Of a stretch of DNA of 64,000 bases, positions 1-10,640 are shown one piece after another. This DNA is from Protonemura montana (taxonomy: Eukaryota > Arthropoda > Insecta > Plecoptera > Nemouridae). Below the pieces are notes generated by a model. The model was not told where the DNA came from. It ran no database searches and worked only from the letters and a program-made list of their open reading frames with translations. A program made the translations under genes and the position numbers. Location: NCBI GenBank assembly GCA_947568835.1, contig OX387612.1, forward strand, positions 5,518,001-5,582,000, written 5' to 3'. Each line of letters starts with the position of its first letter. Positions within the stretch are counted from its first letter, which is position 1.

Positions 1-2076
1 TCTGCCGGAAAAGTATATTTTGCCTCGGTCACTTTTCTCTAAACGTCCTTTAACAAAAAAAGCAATCACATATTCAAACTATAGCTCCTCGAATCTGAAT
101 AAAAAAAAATAGAACTGGCAAAACCTCTCACCTTACGTGTCCCGTTGTTCTCTTTTGATTCTAGAACAACACCATATGAAACTTTGATTTATTTTTTCAG
201 AAAACACAACCACACCCGATCAAACCTGGACGACAGCGAATAAATAGCTGAAGCAATCGATTTAGTACCGACACATCACTTGAGGTCTACGTATGTTGTT
301 TGCCTATCTGATATATTTCACTGGTTTTGGCTCCCGGATATTATTGCTTTGATATCGGGAAATCGTAGGACGCCTTCGCAGTGGTAACTGGATTTCCGTT
401 GCTCCAGCTCCGATTCATTTGTAGAGTTGGCGACAAAACGTTTGCCGATGAAAGTCTCGAGGGGCAAGAAAAGAAAATGTTTGACGAATCGGTGCAGGCT
501 TGGATTGGACGAGAAAAAATGAATTGCTGGTTTTTGTTTCTGTTCTGTCATAACATCGAATGAGTTTCTGGAAGAAAACATTTTGGATATACTTAAGAAA
601 ATTCTGTTACAAGCAGCGACCGGTAACTCTATTATCTTAAAGTTCCATTTGAAATATAATAAAAAAACCGTTAATTTTTTAAATCATTCTTTGCATCAAG
701 ACAATTGGAATTATTAACTATGAATGTCAAGTATCAAATCAAAAAATTCAAACAAGTGCAACATTTTCTGTTCATTGACCTATTGATAGAATGGATGCTT
801 GTAATAATAATAATGCTACTATACTAATTTAAAATAGTAATTTGTAAACTCATAATTTATATTGCAATTTCTGCAAAAAACTATATAAATTTAAGAAAAT
901 TTCATTGGAAAAACAGAAAAAATACCAAGTGTAAGTGGTATTTTTTTTTCAACAGAACAAGTAAGATTAAAAAAAAAAGTTTTAAATTTGTTCAAAGAGC
1001 AGTAGCAACATTATCCTGAAACAAAGAACTCTAAAACTAACCCATAACACTACCAAAGAGCTAATGTTAATTACTAATGTAAGCATCGCGAAAAATGGCT
1101 GCCAAATGGATTTGCTACCGCAACAAAAATGTAAGATGCTTCTAGGAGGAATATTGGATGCTCCTTAAAAAAATATTTTGTTATTTCTTACATTTGAAAC
1201 TGATTTTTGCTCAATGAATCTTTATTTAGGCCAACCAAAACAATCACTGTACTCGTATTGATTTTTGATCTACCGATACCACGTGTTCAGCTCGTTTTCT
1301 CAGCACAAATTTTAACATTAACGCAGGCCCTCGGACTAGACTTACAAACTCAATGGAGCTACCAAACTCCCATAAATTCATCAGAGAGTCATTCTCCTTC
1401 TAAAACGTACGCACGGGCCTTTCATTTCGGCTTACGATGACGTAGAAAAGCTAACGCACCCATAGCATTCGGCAACACGTTACAATGGCGCCCAGCGGTG
1501 GGGTTTAAAAGCCATTAGCTGCGAAATCGCACTCGCAGCGCTCAAAGACAGGAACTAAAATTCGGGTAGAAAAGAAACCGGAAAGAGGGAGGACAAGATA
1601 AGAGAGAGAGTGTATAGTGAGTTTCCGGTACCGTGCAAGCTCTCAATAGTAATGGAAATAGATTACTTCCGGGTAAGGAATGCATAGATTCTGCGTTTTC
1701 TGACCGTTTCTGGTTTATTTGAGACTCACGGGGGCTGATGATGGATATTTAATTGGTAATGATAAAAATCAGAAAGCACCAAGTCAGTTCTTATGAAAAT
1801 TGCGTCAATTTTAATAAAAATTTGATGAAAAAAGCTTACAGTTGTCAAAATCACCTGTTTATTTTGTGATGGAATTTATACCCACTATATAATTAAATGA
1901 TGAACTCAAATGGCTGCCTAGGTGGCTTAGAACCGAAATTAATGTCGACTTTTAACCATTTACCATTGGATCAAATAAATGACCATCCTACTGACCGTCT
2001 AGTATTATTATTTTTTGCCTTGCATTCTACCTCTTCCAGGGTGGTGTCCGTTTTGGGCTCTTGTCCGTCGAATAAT
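1..2076. other. AT-rich sequence, no gene seen
   Basis: No coding exon, RNA gene or repeat family member was recognised here. A moderately GC-richer patch lies at about 1430-1560. The short frames at 318-581 and 1207-1440 have no splice context or recognisable motif. Confidence 0.5.
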
Positions 2077-2144
2077 TTACTTAGATGCATTACCAGCAAA
2101 ATAACGACATAGCCGATTTCGGAACACTTTTCTTTCAATGGTGC
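2077..2144 (-). CDS. Possible exon following 2257-2357, unidentified protein
   Basis: An acceptor (cttaattgcaag, AG at 2146-2145) opens a segment that completes a Ser codon from the previous candidate exon and reads TIERKVFRNRLCRYFAGNAS. It then either stops at TAA (2079-2077) or is spliced at a gtaaat donor at 2080. A different frame over the same bases is also open and runs on towards 2030 (FDGQEPKTDTTLEE), ending at a gtagaa, so the true frame is uncertain. The two-exon model is inference only. Confidence 0.25.
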
Positions 2145-2256
2145 CTTGCAATTAAGAATGTGGAAATATTATAGTAAAGGCAAATTAAACTAGTTACGAA
2201 GATAATGCAAAAGTAAACAAAATTTTTGTTGATGTATGTGAGTTTTTCAAACCTAC

Positions 2257-2357
2257 TCGAACTGCCGAGTCCGTGGTGAACGCTTTGTTTTACAACTAAG
2301 AGATAATCTTCGAGGGTGACTTTAGGCATGGTGCCATTTTGCGTTCCGCGTCCACCA
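2257..2357 (-). CDS. Possible internal exon, unidentified protein
   Basis: On the minus strand an acceptor (taatttctttcag, AG at 2359-2358) precedes a 101-nt open segment encoding GGRGTQNGTMPKVTLEDY followed by LLVVKQSVHHGLGSS. It ends at a gtaggt donor at 2256. The frame then continues without a stop across a ~110-nt gap into a second candidate exon at 2144. G+C and codon use look coding, and the splice sites are plausible but not perfect. Its phase does not fit exon 2 of receptor A, so it would belong to a different gene. No family recognised. Confidence 0.3.
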
Positions 2358-2360
2358 CTG

Positions 2361-3254
2361 AAAGAAATTAACCCTCCTGAGAAACTCTCCTCCTGAAAGT
2401 TCCTGAGAATTAGTGCTACACACAAGTGCATTTACAAGTTATTAAACCGGGACATTTTATAAGTTCATTTTTTGCCGGCAAAAATGGGAGAGGTGTTGGA
2501 GTCCTCCACCCTCTCCGCAGGTGCCAAAGACAAATGCAAGTGATGTCTCAGGATGTACCCAAATGGCTCATATGAAGAAACCAGAGGATTTTTATCAATT
2601 TTTCTGACGTCTATGTCATTGAGCAAAAGTGAAGTTCAAGCAACGTTAAAATTCTCAATATTAAATGCAAAAAGAAAAAAATTACGCCATAGATTTTTTT
2701 TTTTTTAATTTCACCCTCGAAAAAATTTAAACGAAACAGCTCTCAAACAAATGAGCTAGAAAGTGAGAAAATATACCGAGTTTTAATAAAACTGTACAGT
2801 GAGAAATAAATGAGCTGCCGAGAATTTGAGGTAAAAAAGACTTCCTTCATCAAAACTCCCATCGGCACGATATTAACGATTAAAAAACGAAATAAAAAAT
2901 ACTGCTCTTTTATGGCGGCGTTGAAATTGCCTGAAGGATGTGCGATCATCATATATGTTCACATGCTATTAGCGAACATGCACGCTCAGTGGTAAATTTA
3001 AAGCTAGGAACGCGCTGTTTAGCTTAAAGCTTAGCTTGCAAATTTGTAGACAGATAATTCTTTGCAAGGATAAAACGAGAAGTGTTAAGTGTGGGTTTAA
3101 GTGGATGACCTAGAAAGGCATTAAGTAGCTAGAGAGAAGGTGTTTACAGGGGTTAAAATTAAAGACATCGTCGAAAAAATGTTAGAGAATGTTGTATTCA
3201 GATTATGACTTCAGTAGGTTCTGATTAGGAAAGAAATTTAAAAAAAAAACGGAT
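2361..3254. other. AT-rich sequence, nothing assigned
   Basis: No supported feature. Overlapping short frames at 2743-2995 on both strands look like chance. Confidence 0.5.
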
Positions 3255-3620
3255 GGTCGAAATATAAAATTTCACTTTCCACAGAAAAAAAAACACATTT
3301 TTTTTTGTTTTGCACATTGCAGAACAATTGCTCTGCTTCGATGGTTTTGTATTCTCAACTTTGACCCCTGCGTTTTTTAGCAAAATCGGTCAAAAAGCTT
3401 TCAAAAAATTAAAAATGTACGACATTTTTCAGAATTTTTACTAGCTTTTTTAGCTAGTCTAGCTAGCTTACTAGAAGTTGTGAAGTTTTTAAGACGGTAT
3501 GTGTTTTCTTTATTTTTTATTTTTTATTTGACTTAATTTTGTGAATTTTTGCTATTTTGCTTTGATCTATGCAATGGGTCGGTTTTCATTTTCTTATACC
3601 TTAATATCTCTTCGCTCATC
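3255..3620 (+). repeat. Diverged member of an AT-rich dispersed repeat
   Basis: The stretch shares the order of T-rich blocks and the segment gttgtgaagtttttaag followed by a gtatgtgtttt string with the repeats at about 8938-9235 and 53862-54160. Similarity is patchy, so this is a weak call. Confidence 0.3.
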
Positions 3621-3744
3621 TTACAAAGCAACTTAAATTGGGTTCGCGAATCCCTTGAAAGCATATCCATGTCTTAGGTAAAAGTAGTCAAGGCTGCCTT
3701 AAAATCCAGTGCTAGAGACCAAGATGACCTTCATGGATTGAGTT

Positions 3745-4250
3745 TTCATACACAGGACCAGTTCTGTTTGGGAGAGAGGCTGGAGGGATGCAAGTTAAGC
3801 AATACTGCGCTGGGCTAGGTATTGGATGGGTGACCATCATACACATGACCAGTTCTGTTCGGGAGAGAGGTTGGAGGGATGAAAGTTAAGCAACACTGCG
3901 CTGAGTCAGGTATTACCGTCATACACATGACCAGTTCTGTTCGGGAGAGAGGTTGGAGGGATGAAAGTTAGTACAGCAACTTCATTCACCTTGCTTATCA
4001 ACCTCTCGACAGCATGGATTTGTGGAGGAATCCTGTTTTTCACGTTGAACCGTCCTTCGAAAGGGACGTTGGGCCAATGGTCCACTTGAATTTTCTAGAC
4101 ATGAGTAGGCTACGAGGTTGTAACAGGCTTTTCCAAGTTTCATCTTAAGCTTTATCGTTATCATCGTCTTCATTATCCACTCATTCACCGACGCCAATAG
4201 ACCAGGGGTCACAGGACCCGTTATCAAAACAGTACATTGCTAAAAACCAA
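3745..4250 (+). mobile_element. 5S-rRNA-derived SINE, copy 1, with repeated heads
   Basis: The copy carries three tandem head segments around gttaagcaacactgcgctg and tattggatgggtgacc, which align with the internal control region of 5S rRNA. The SINE body (gacagcatggatttgtgg, ccgtccttcg) and the tail (caaaacagtacattgctaaa) follow. The 5S-like head marks it as a SINE3-type element transcribed by RNA polymerase III. The first head is 5'-truncated. Confidence 0.8.
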
Positions 4251-4732
4251 TCAGCCAATTAATCATTAATGAAGATGGAAAAATTTGAAAATTTTGAATA
4301 ATAATAAAAAGAAATCGAGTTGGATATCGCACCTTTCTGATGGGAATGTACCAACTATACACAAAGATGTGAAAGTTTGAAGAAAGTTACGTTTTTCTTA
4401 TTTTTTTCTAAGTAAAACTCATAAAAAGCAAGCCTGAGACCCGAACTTGTGAATGGTTTTACGACCAGGGAAATTTTCGCATGATTATGCTGGACTTTGT
4501 AAGAGCTTTTCCTTTGCGCCAATTAGAAAGAAAAGCGGCAGGCAATTTTTGTTGGTAAAGAAACGCGTGTAATATATTTCAATGGTTTTAACAAATTTCT
4601 TTCCAGGGACCTTTTAAATAAGAATCGAGTCAAAATTTGAATGTGCTTTTTACACAAGTAAGATTTTTTTTATTTATATTTAGTGTCTGCTAAAGTTTTA
4701 GGTTGGAATTTAACACAATTCGTCTTAATTAT

Positions 4733-5248
4733 TGTGTTTAACGACGCACTGTTTCGACAACAGATCACGTGGAACTGGCCTAATGGCGTCGGTGAATGAG
4801 TGAATGTTGATATTAATAATGATGCATCTAACCTAGCCTAGAAGAGAAAAGAGGAGACCCGGTGCTGTCACGTAGAGCTGTCGAATAGAATTAAAGGGGA
4901 CCAACAGCTTAACGTCCCTTCCGAAGGACTGTACAACACGAACAACAGGATTCCTCCACAAATCCATGCTGTCGAGAGGTTGATAAGCAAGGCGAGTGAA
5001 GTTGCTGTACTAACTTTCATCCCTCCAACCTCTCTCCCGAACAGAACTGGTCATGTGTATGATGGTCACCCATCCAATACCTGACCAAGCGCAGTGTTGC
5101 TTAGCTTACATCCCTCCAACCTCTCTCCTGAACAGAACTGGTCATGTGTATAATGGACACCCATTCAAGACCTGAGCTAGCGCAGTGTTGCTTTACTACA
5201 GTGATCTCATAAGAGCCGGTGTTGCCAACACGCCAAACCGTTTGGTGT
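4733..5248 (-). mobile_element. 5S-rRNA-derived SINE, copy 2
   Basis: This minus-strand copy is essentially full length. It runs from the tail (gtgtttaacgacgcactg, read on plus) through the body to two tandem 5S-like heads ending in caacacgccaaaccgtttgg. It lies 0.5 kb from copy 1 in opposite orientation, forming a large imperfect inverted repeat. Confidence 0.85.
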
Positions 5249-5338
5249 TACACAATTTACCGATTGATTTTACTAGTGGGAATTAACAATGCACTGATAT
5301 ATTATAAACGACTGTAAAAAACAATTCAAACAAGCTGT

Positions 5339-5589
5339 CTTAAGAAAAACTATTTGAAATGGGTTTTGAATGCTAAGTAAAGGACAACTAAATTTCCCGA
5401 CGTTTCGTAACATGTACTAGTTACTTCTTCAAGGGTTAGAGCAGTCCTTGAAGAAGTAACTAGTACATGTTACGAAACGTCGGGAAATTTAGTTGTCCTT
5501 TACTTAGTATTCAAAACCCATTTCAAATAGTTTTTCTTAAAACTAGTGCTAAGGATAAATCAAGTAGACATGAGTCTCAAAACAATCAT
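5339..5589 (-). mobile_element. Palindromic retroposon (hammerhead-like family), copy 1
   Basis: The element is bracketed by an 11-bp duplication (aaacaagctgt at 5328-5338, aaacatgctgt at 5590-5600, one mismatch). Inside is a near-perfect inverted repeat at 5341-5541 with ~95-bp arms and an ~11-nt loop. The arms contain aactaaatttcccgacg and its complement, then a unique arm ending in agacatgagtct. Both strands carry GTAAC...GTTAC-GAAAC, a hammerhead stem-II-like hairpin. It is non-coding and was probably mobilised by another element's enzymes. Confidence 0.75.
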
Positions 5590-5600
5590 AAACATGCTGT

Positions 5601-6603
5601 GATTTTCAATTAAACACAAAAGTAAATTAAACAATCATTATATATGAAAGTCGTTGTGAGTTGATTCGTTCATTCCAGCTGTTTAAAAGCACTCACAAAC
5701 CAAGACCTGGATAGGTAGAGAAAGAACTTTCCAGACAGTTTCCCTTCTCAACAGGCTTTCAGGCCTCCAGTGAGTTGCGTCGATTGTTCAAAGCACGAAA
5801 TGCTCTGCGAGTCTGCGGTTGATGCTGATTAAAAGCTTTTGCTGATTTCACGCCTCGCTGACTTTACCGTCATCCTTTTGATTACAGGTGAGCTTTGTAT
5901 AATTGCTTCGTGCAGCTAATTAGGCAATTGCGATAAATGTGGAGTAATCTCGGCGGGTTTCGGCGTAATTTTCTTCTTTTTTTTTTTGTGTGTATTTGGT
6001 GTTGGTACGCTTGGAAGAATTGCTGGGGTAGGGGAGTTTTTTTTTGTCTGGAAGAATTGTTCTTGCAGTGAAATCGTGTACATGAATTCGTGGGCAAAGT
6101 TGGGTAGCAGACAAAACTAAAGTTTAACGCATAATTTTATTATTCTTCTCTCTTATTAATATTTCGAAAAATGTGTTAAACGTTAAAATATTCACCTGTC
6201 TACTGTAGATTTGTACTTTGTCTTTAAATATCACTGTAAAAAGTTAAATTTTGTGATTGTTTCTAGCTTAACATTGTTGAACAGGTACTGGTAATTGATA
6301 TATTTCTTTTTTTCGTATACAATATTGTGTATATTTACATTTATTCTTTCCATCAGTAGGTACGTACATATTTTTAAATAAATGTATACTATGAAAAAAA
6401 AATTCTGAAGTAAAATTTCTGTCAATACAGTGAAAAGTCAGGTACTTTCCGATAAATAAAAATATAAAATCCCACAATTTTGGGACATTCAACTTACTTC
6501 AAAATATTTATCACTTTAACCGTAGATTAGTTATATGTTTTGCTACACATTTTTTTTTTTGTTATAACGTGTTTATTTTTTGTCAAGGAATTGATTGCCA
6601 AGG
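5601..6603. other. AT-rich sequence, nothing assigned
   Basis: No exon or known repeat was seen. The short minus-strand frames at 5882-6114 and 6231-6492 are low-complexity translations. Confidence 0.5.
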
Positions 6604-6872
6604 TTGATTTTAAGCTTGGAATATGAGAGAAAAGGACGAGGAAAACCAAGAAAGAGATGGAGACAAATAGTATAAGCAGATGTGGAGGAAAGAGGTTGGA
6701 AATGGAATGAAGTAGAACAGAAAGAAATCTGGCTAGACAAAGAAGTATGGAAGAAGTGGGTGTATTATGAAGAAGAAAAATAATTTAGCACAATCAAGTC
6801 AAATGCCTTAATCTAAATATTGTCTACCTGTTTTAATTAATGGATGAAAATAAAATCGATTTTTTTTCGTTT
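6604..6872 (+). mobile_element. LINE 3' end, copy 1 (5'-truncated)
   Basis: The translation contains GRGKPRKRW and later ERGWKWNEVEQKEIW and LDKEVWKKWV. This is the basic Arg/Lys-Trp C-terminal pattern found after the reverse transcriptase in several non-LTR retrotransposon clades. There is an in-frame stop after KRWRQIV, and the copy lacks the reverse transcriptase. A non-coding tail ends in a T-rich segment. Two sister copies occur at 29.3 and 52.5 kb. Confidence 0.65.
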
Positions 6873-7584
6873 TACGGATCTCTTTTAGGTGCAACTGAAT
6901 ATCTTTCCTAGTAGTCCTTCAAGTCATCCAAGTAATTTCAGTAAAAATCAACCTATAAAAATATAAAACAACCACCAAATTAAACCACTCGCCTCTATTC
7001 CAGCATACCAGCGCAATAATTACAGCCAAAACCTTCAAGTGGCTTATCATAAAAAAAATTGCAACCAATAAAATCTCTGGCGGCTTGATAATCGCTAGGC
7101 CATGACGTGAAATGAACTCTTGTAAACACGTGGTAATAAACGAGAACGTTGCTGCGAGATGAAATTCCATGATGTACGACGACCCCACGGACAGTAAAAT
7201 GCATCTGGTATAATCGAGAAAGTTATTTTAACTGCCGCTTGCAAGCACCGGACATTTTGTTCCACCGGCGGCCCGAGTTAGACTTCGAGATAGCGGACCA
7301 ATTTCACGTGTATGTGCATTTTTGAAAAGCATAAAAGTGCTTGCCGTTTAAGCTCAATTAAAATATTTATGACTGTCTGTTTTGATGAATGCATAAAGTT
7401 TGTTTTATCATCATACACGGCAGTTTAAATATCTTTAGTTTAATCGTACGGTTATTCGAGGTCGTTTAAACGATCAATATCATAAATGCGCTCTTTTGAT
7501 ATTTGCTGAATCAAAAATTAAGACAATTCAGCATTACCACCGATTTTCTATGAAGAATCCATGCGCTGTGTCAAGTATTTGACC
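6873..7584. other. AT-rich sequence, nothing assigned
   Basis: No supported feature was found. The minus-strand frames at 6919-7204 show no recognisable domain. Confidence 0.5.
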
Positions 7585-8160
7585 ACCAAACGGTAGGGCG
7601 TATTGGAAACAACGGTTCTCGTGAGATCACCGAAGTTAAGCAACACTGTGCTGGGTCAGGCATTGGATGGTTGGCCATTTAAGACACGACCAGTTCTTTA
7701 TGATGGTATTTAGACTCATGTCTACTTGATTTATCCTTAGCACTAGTTTTAAGAAAAACTATTTGAAATGGGTTTTAAATTCTAAGTAAAGGACAACTAA
7801 ATTTCCCGACGTTTCGTAACTTGTACTAGTTACTTATTCAAGGGCTAGAGAAGTCTCGAGAATTTTCCAATAACAAAAGAACCACAAAAAATTATAACAA
7901 TTACCTACTTCAAGCGTCTTTTTTCAAGCAAAGGTTCTTTTGCTATCGAAAAATTGTCAGGACTGCTCTAACCCTAGAAGAAGTAGGTAACTAGAACATG
8001 CTACGAAACGTTGGGAAATTTAGTTGTCCTTTACTTCGCATTCAAAACCCATTTCACATAGTTTTTGTTTATAATCAGTTCTGTTCGGAAGATAGGTTGG
8101 AGGGATGCAAGTTAGTACAGCAACTTCGTTCACCTTGCTTATCAACCTCTCGACAGCATG
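7585..8160 (+). mobile_element. 5S-rRNA-derived SINE, copy 3, interrupted by a palindromic retroposon
   Basis: A 5S-like head (7585-7697) is broken at gaccagttct and resumes at 8076 with cagttctgttcgg. The body then ends abruptly at gacagcatg (8160), where unrelated GC-richer DNA replaces the usual tail. The interruption is a clean nested insertion that dates the palindromic element as younger than this SINE. Confidence 0.8.
7698..8075 (+). mobile_element. Palindromic retroposon (hammerhead-like family), copy 2, long form
   Basis: It is inserted in SINE copy 3 with a 7-bp duplication, cagttct (7691-7697 and 8076-8082). It has the unique left arm (ttagactcatgtctacttga), both palindrome arms and the longest central loop seen in the family, about 150 nt, containing ggttcttttgctatcg. 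It is probably the closest copy to full length, although the arms have diverged. Confidence 0.75.
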
Positions 8161-8450
8161 GGTGGCCTGCTAGGCGGAAAACATGGAACAGTATGGCCGT
8201 CAAACAAATGTGGTGACGGTAGAGAACGCTCTCATTGTTTTAGTGCAATTCGGCACCAGCCGAAAGGTGCCCTTCTAGAATTTTGCCCTGCAATAAACTG
8301 CCGAGTCGAGCCGAGACCGTCAGGCGCGTACGAGCTAACTACTGGAAGTATGGGCACCCGCACAAACGTGGTTTTGACCCTGCTAGGTTCAAAAGATAGC
8401 ACGGGCAAACAAATAGGGCGTAATTTTAGAGTTATGGGAGTCCAATAAAC
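8161..8450 (+). other. GC-richer segment with a 96-codon open frame, possible PLAT-like fragment
   Basis: This segment abuts the truncated SINE and has markedly higher G+C than its surroundings. A frame open from 8158 to 8448 contains YELTTGSMGTRTNVVLTLLG then SKDSTGK. The TG...GT-T-NV-L-L-G...-TG spacing is reminiscent of the first strands of a PLAT/LH2 domain, as in polycystins and lipoxygenase-homology proteins. There is no convincing acceptor upstream; a gtaatt donor-like site lies at about 8420. It could equally be chance or part of an unknown element. Confidence 0.2.
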
Positions 8451-8653
8451 TCCTAATGCTTACAAAACTTTGCAACTGAAACGAAAAATGTAAACTCAAA
8501 CCTAATTTAAAATTATATTGTATGCACTCTAGGCGGGGTATGTGCCGGTTTGCACCAAAGCACAAGCCGATCTTGCTTTATATTTATAAAATACAAGCTA
8601 GAACTATCTTCTTTTTATCCGCAAAGTAAACCAAACAAAATGGCGACCCCTAC

Positions 8654-8815
8654 CTTTCTTCGCCGCCCGGAAGCTGTCGTCACGTGGCACGTGTTGGATG
8701 TCGTAGACCAGCGTTGAGTTGGGCAACAGCATGCGGTCTTTGTTGATCCGGTACACGGCGTACTTGAATGCCAGCTCGGTGCTGCCATCTTTCTGGTCGT
8801 CGGTGAACATGGCTC
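8654..8815 (-). CDS. Kainate-type ionotropic glutamate receptor A, coding exon 2 (start of amino-terminal domain)
   Basis: This 162-nt internal exon encodes 54 residues containing FTDDQKDG, ELAFKYAVYRINKDR, LVYDIQHVPRDDSF and a final KK. That matches the beginning of the extracellular LIVBP-like amino-terminal domain of kainate receptors, which are glutamate-gated cation channels of the plasma membrane. It is read on the minus strand from a cctccggcag acceptor (AG at 8817-8816) to a gtaggg donor at 8653. Both ends are phase 1, so the first two bases finish a Gly codon after an upstream ...RI exon and the last base starts the next codon, expected to be Ala of KKAC. NST is a possible N-glycosylation site. 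Its G+C content is far above the surrounding intron. Family assignment is firm from the peptide. Which paralogue it represents, and that it joins the exon at 37.6 kb, are inferences. No following exon was recognised to the left. Confidence 0.88.
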
Positions 8816-8937
8816 CTGCCGGAGGAAGGACAAAATTGCAAGTCAGGAGAAGATCAAGAGTCGGCTTTTTTAGTGGCACGATTTTTTGTTTACAGTTTAA
8901 ACAAACGAATGGTGAATAACAAAAGAATAACAAAATA

Positions 8938-9235
8938 ACGGAGCAAAGTCTTCAGTTCCACTTATCAAAAAAAAAAATCATTTTTGATTTTTTTTTGCGT
9001 TTTTGTTTGCGTTCTGGCAGCCAAACGCCTACCACTATATCAACAAAAATTGCAAAGCACATTTGTGCGTTTTTAATGTTAACTTCCTGCGTGTTTCATC
9101 AAAATTTGTGAAATAGTTGTTAAACTATTCAAAATTTACGAACGTTTCCAGATTTTGTATCACCGTTTCGGGGTGTGCTGAAAGTGTTTTATTATTTTTT
9201 ACCAAACTTTGCAAAGATGTGAAATACATAAAAGT
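8938..9235 (+). repeat. AT-rich dispersed repeat, copy
   Basis: It shares gagcaaa-tcttca, a T/G-rich middle with gcgtttttgtttgcg, and ctttgcaaagatgtgaaa at its end with the copy at 53862-54160. It is non-coding and the element type is unknown. Confidence 0.5.
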
Positions 9236-9672
9236 TAAGTAGTTTATAAACTAGTAACTCAATTATTTAAAGTTAAGTAACGCATCACTGAAAAATCTGT
9301 CATTTGATCCAGTTAAATCATAGTAATTAAGCAACAGTAGGTTATGATGCAAATAGGAGGATTCAAATGGCAGTTCTTTCTAACGGGACATTGTTCAACT
9401 GTTCTTTAGCATAGTGATTTTGGAACCAAATTGGGTTCAGTTTTATAGATGAGGTTTTCACATTATTTTTCTATAAATTGAAGATGTGGAAAGTTTGTAG
9501 TGGGTACTGAATTGATCCTGTCGAACTGCAAGCACTGTTTAACATGATTAGTGAGAAGACATTTTCAACTGTGATAATAATGAAAAACTACAGTTTGGTG
9601 ACCTCTTTGATTAATTTTGTGTTTTCAACCTTGTAAATCCATGGTTTAAAACCCGGATTTCTAGAAGAAAGA

Positions 9673-10636
9673 GTAGCTTTAATGAAGCCACCAGCTGAAG
9701 TATGTAGCTTTAATGAAGCCACCAGCTGAAGTCTGTAACTTTAATGAAGCCACCAGCTGAAGTCTGTAACTTTAATGAAGCCACCAGCTGAAGTCTGTAA
9801 CTTTAATGAAGCCACCAGCTGAAGTCTGTAACTTTAATGAAGCCACCAGCTGAAGTCTGTAACTTTAATGAAGCCACCAGCTGAAGTCTATAACTTTAAT
9901 GAAGTCACCAGCTGAAGTCTGTAACTTTAATGAAGCCACCAGCTGAAGTCTGTAACTTTAATGAAGCCACTAGCTGAAGTCTGTAACTTTAATGAAGCCA
10001 CCAGCTGAAGTCTGTAACTTTAATGAAGCCACCAGCTGAAGTCTGTAACTTTAATGAAGCCACCAGCTGAAGTCTGTAACTTTAATGAAGCCACCAGCTG
10101 AAGTCTGTAACTTTAATGAAGCCACCAGCTGAAGTCTTTAACTTTAATGAAGCCACCAGCTGAAGTCTGTAACTTTAATGAAGCCACTAGCTGAAGTCTG
10201 TAACTTTAATGAAGCCACCAGCTGAAGTCTGTAACTTTAATGAAGCCACCAGCTGAAGTCTGTAACTTTAATGAAGCCACCAGCTGAAGTCTTTAACTTT
10301 AATGAAGCCACCAGCTGAAGTCTGTAACTTTAATGAAGCCACCAGCTGAAGTCTTTAACTTTAATGAAGCCACCAGCTGAAGTCTGTAACTTTAATGAAG
10401 CCACCAGCTGAAGTCTGTAACTTTAATGAAGCCACCAGCTGAAGTCTGTAACTTTAATGAAGCCACCAGCTGAAGTCTGTAACTTTAATGAAGCCACCAG
10501 CTGAAGTATGTAACTTTAATGAAGCCACCAGCTGAAGTCTGTAACTTTAATGAAGCCACCAGCTGAAGTCTGTAACTTTAATGAAGCCACCAGCTGAAGT
10601 CTTTAACTTTAATGAAGCCACCAGCTGAAGTATGTA
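9673..10636 (+). repeat. 31-bp tandem array (~31 copies)
   Basis: The unit contains aactttaatgaagccaccag followed by ctgaagtctgt. About 31 units follow one another head to tail with only scattered substitutions (ctgtaac/ctttaac, ccacca/ccacta). Each unit has a CAGCTG palindrome. It lies in the inferred intron 1 of receptor A and is non-coding. Confidence 0.97.
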
Positions 10637-10640
10637 ATTT

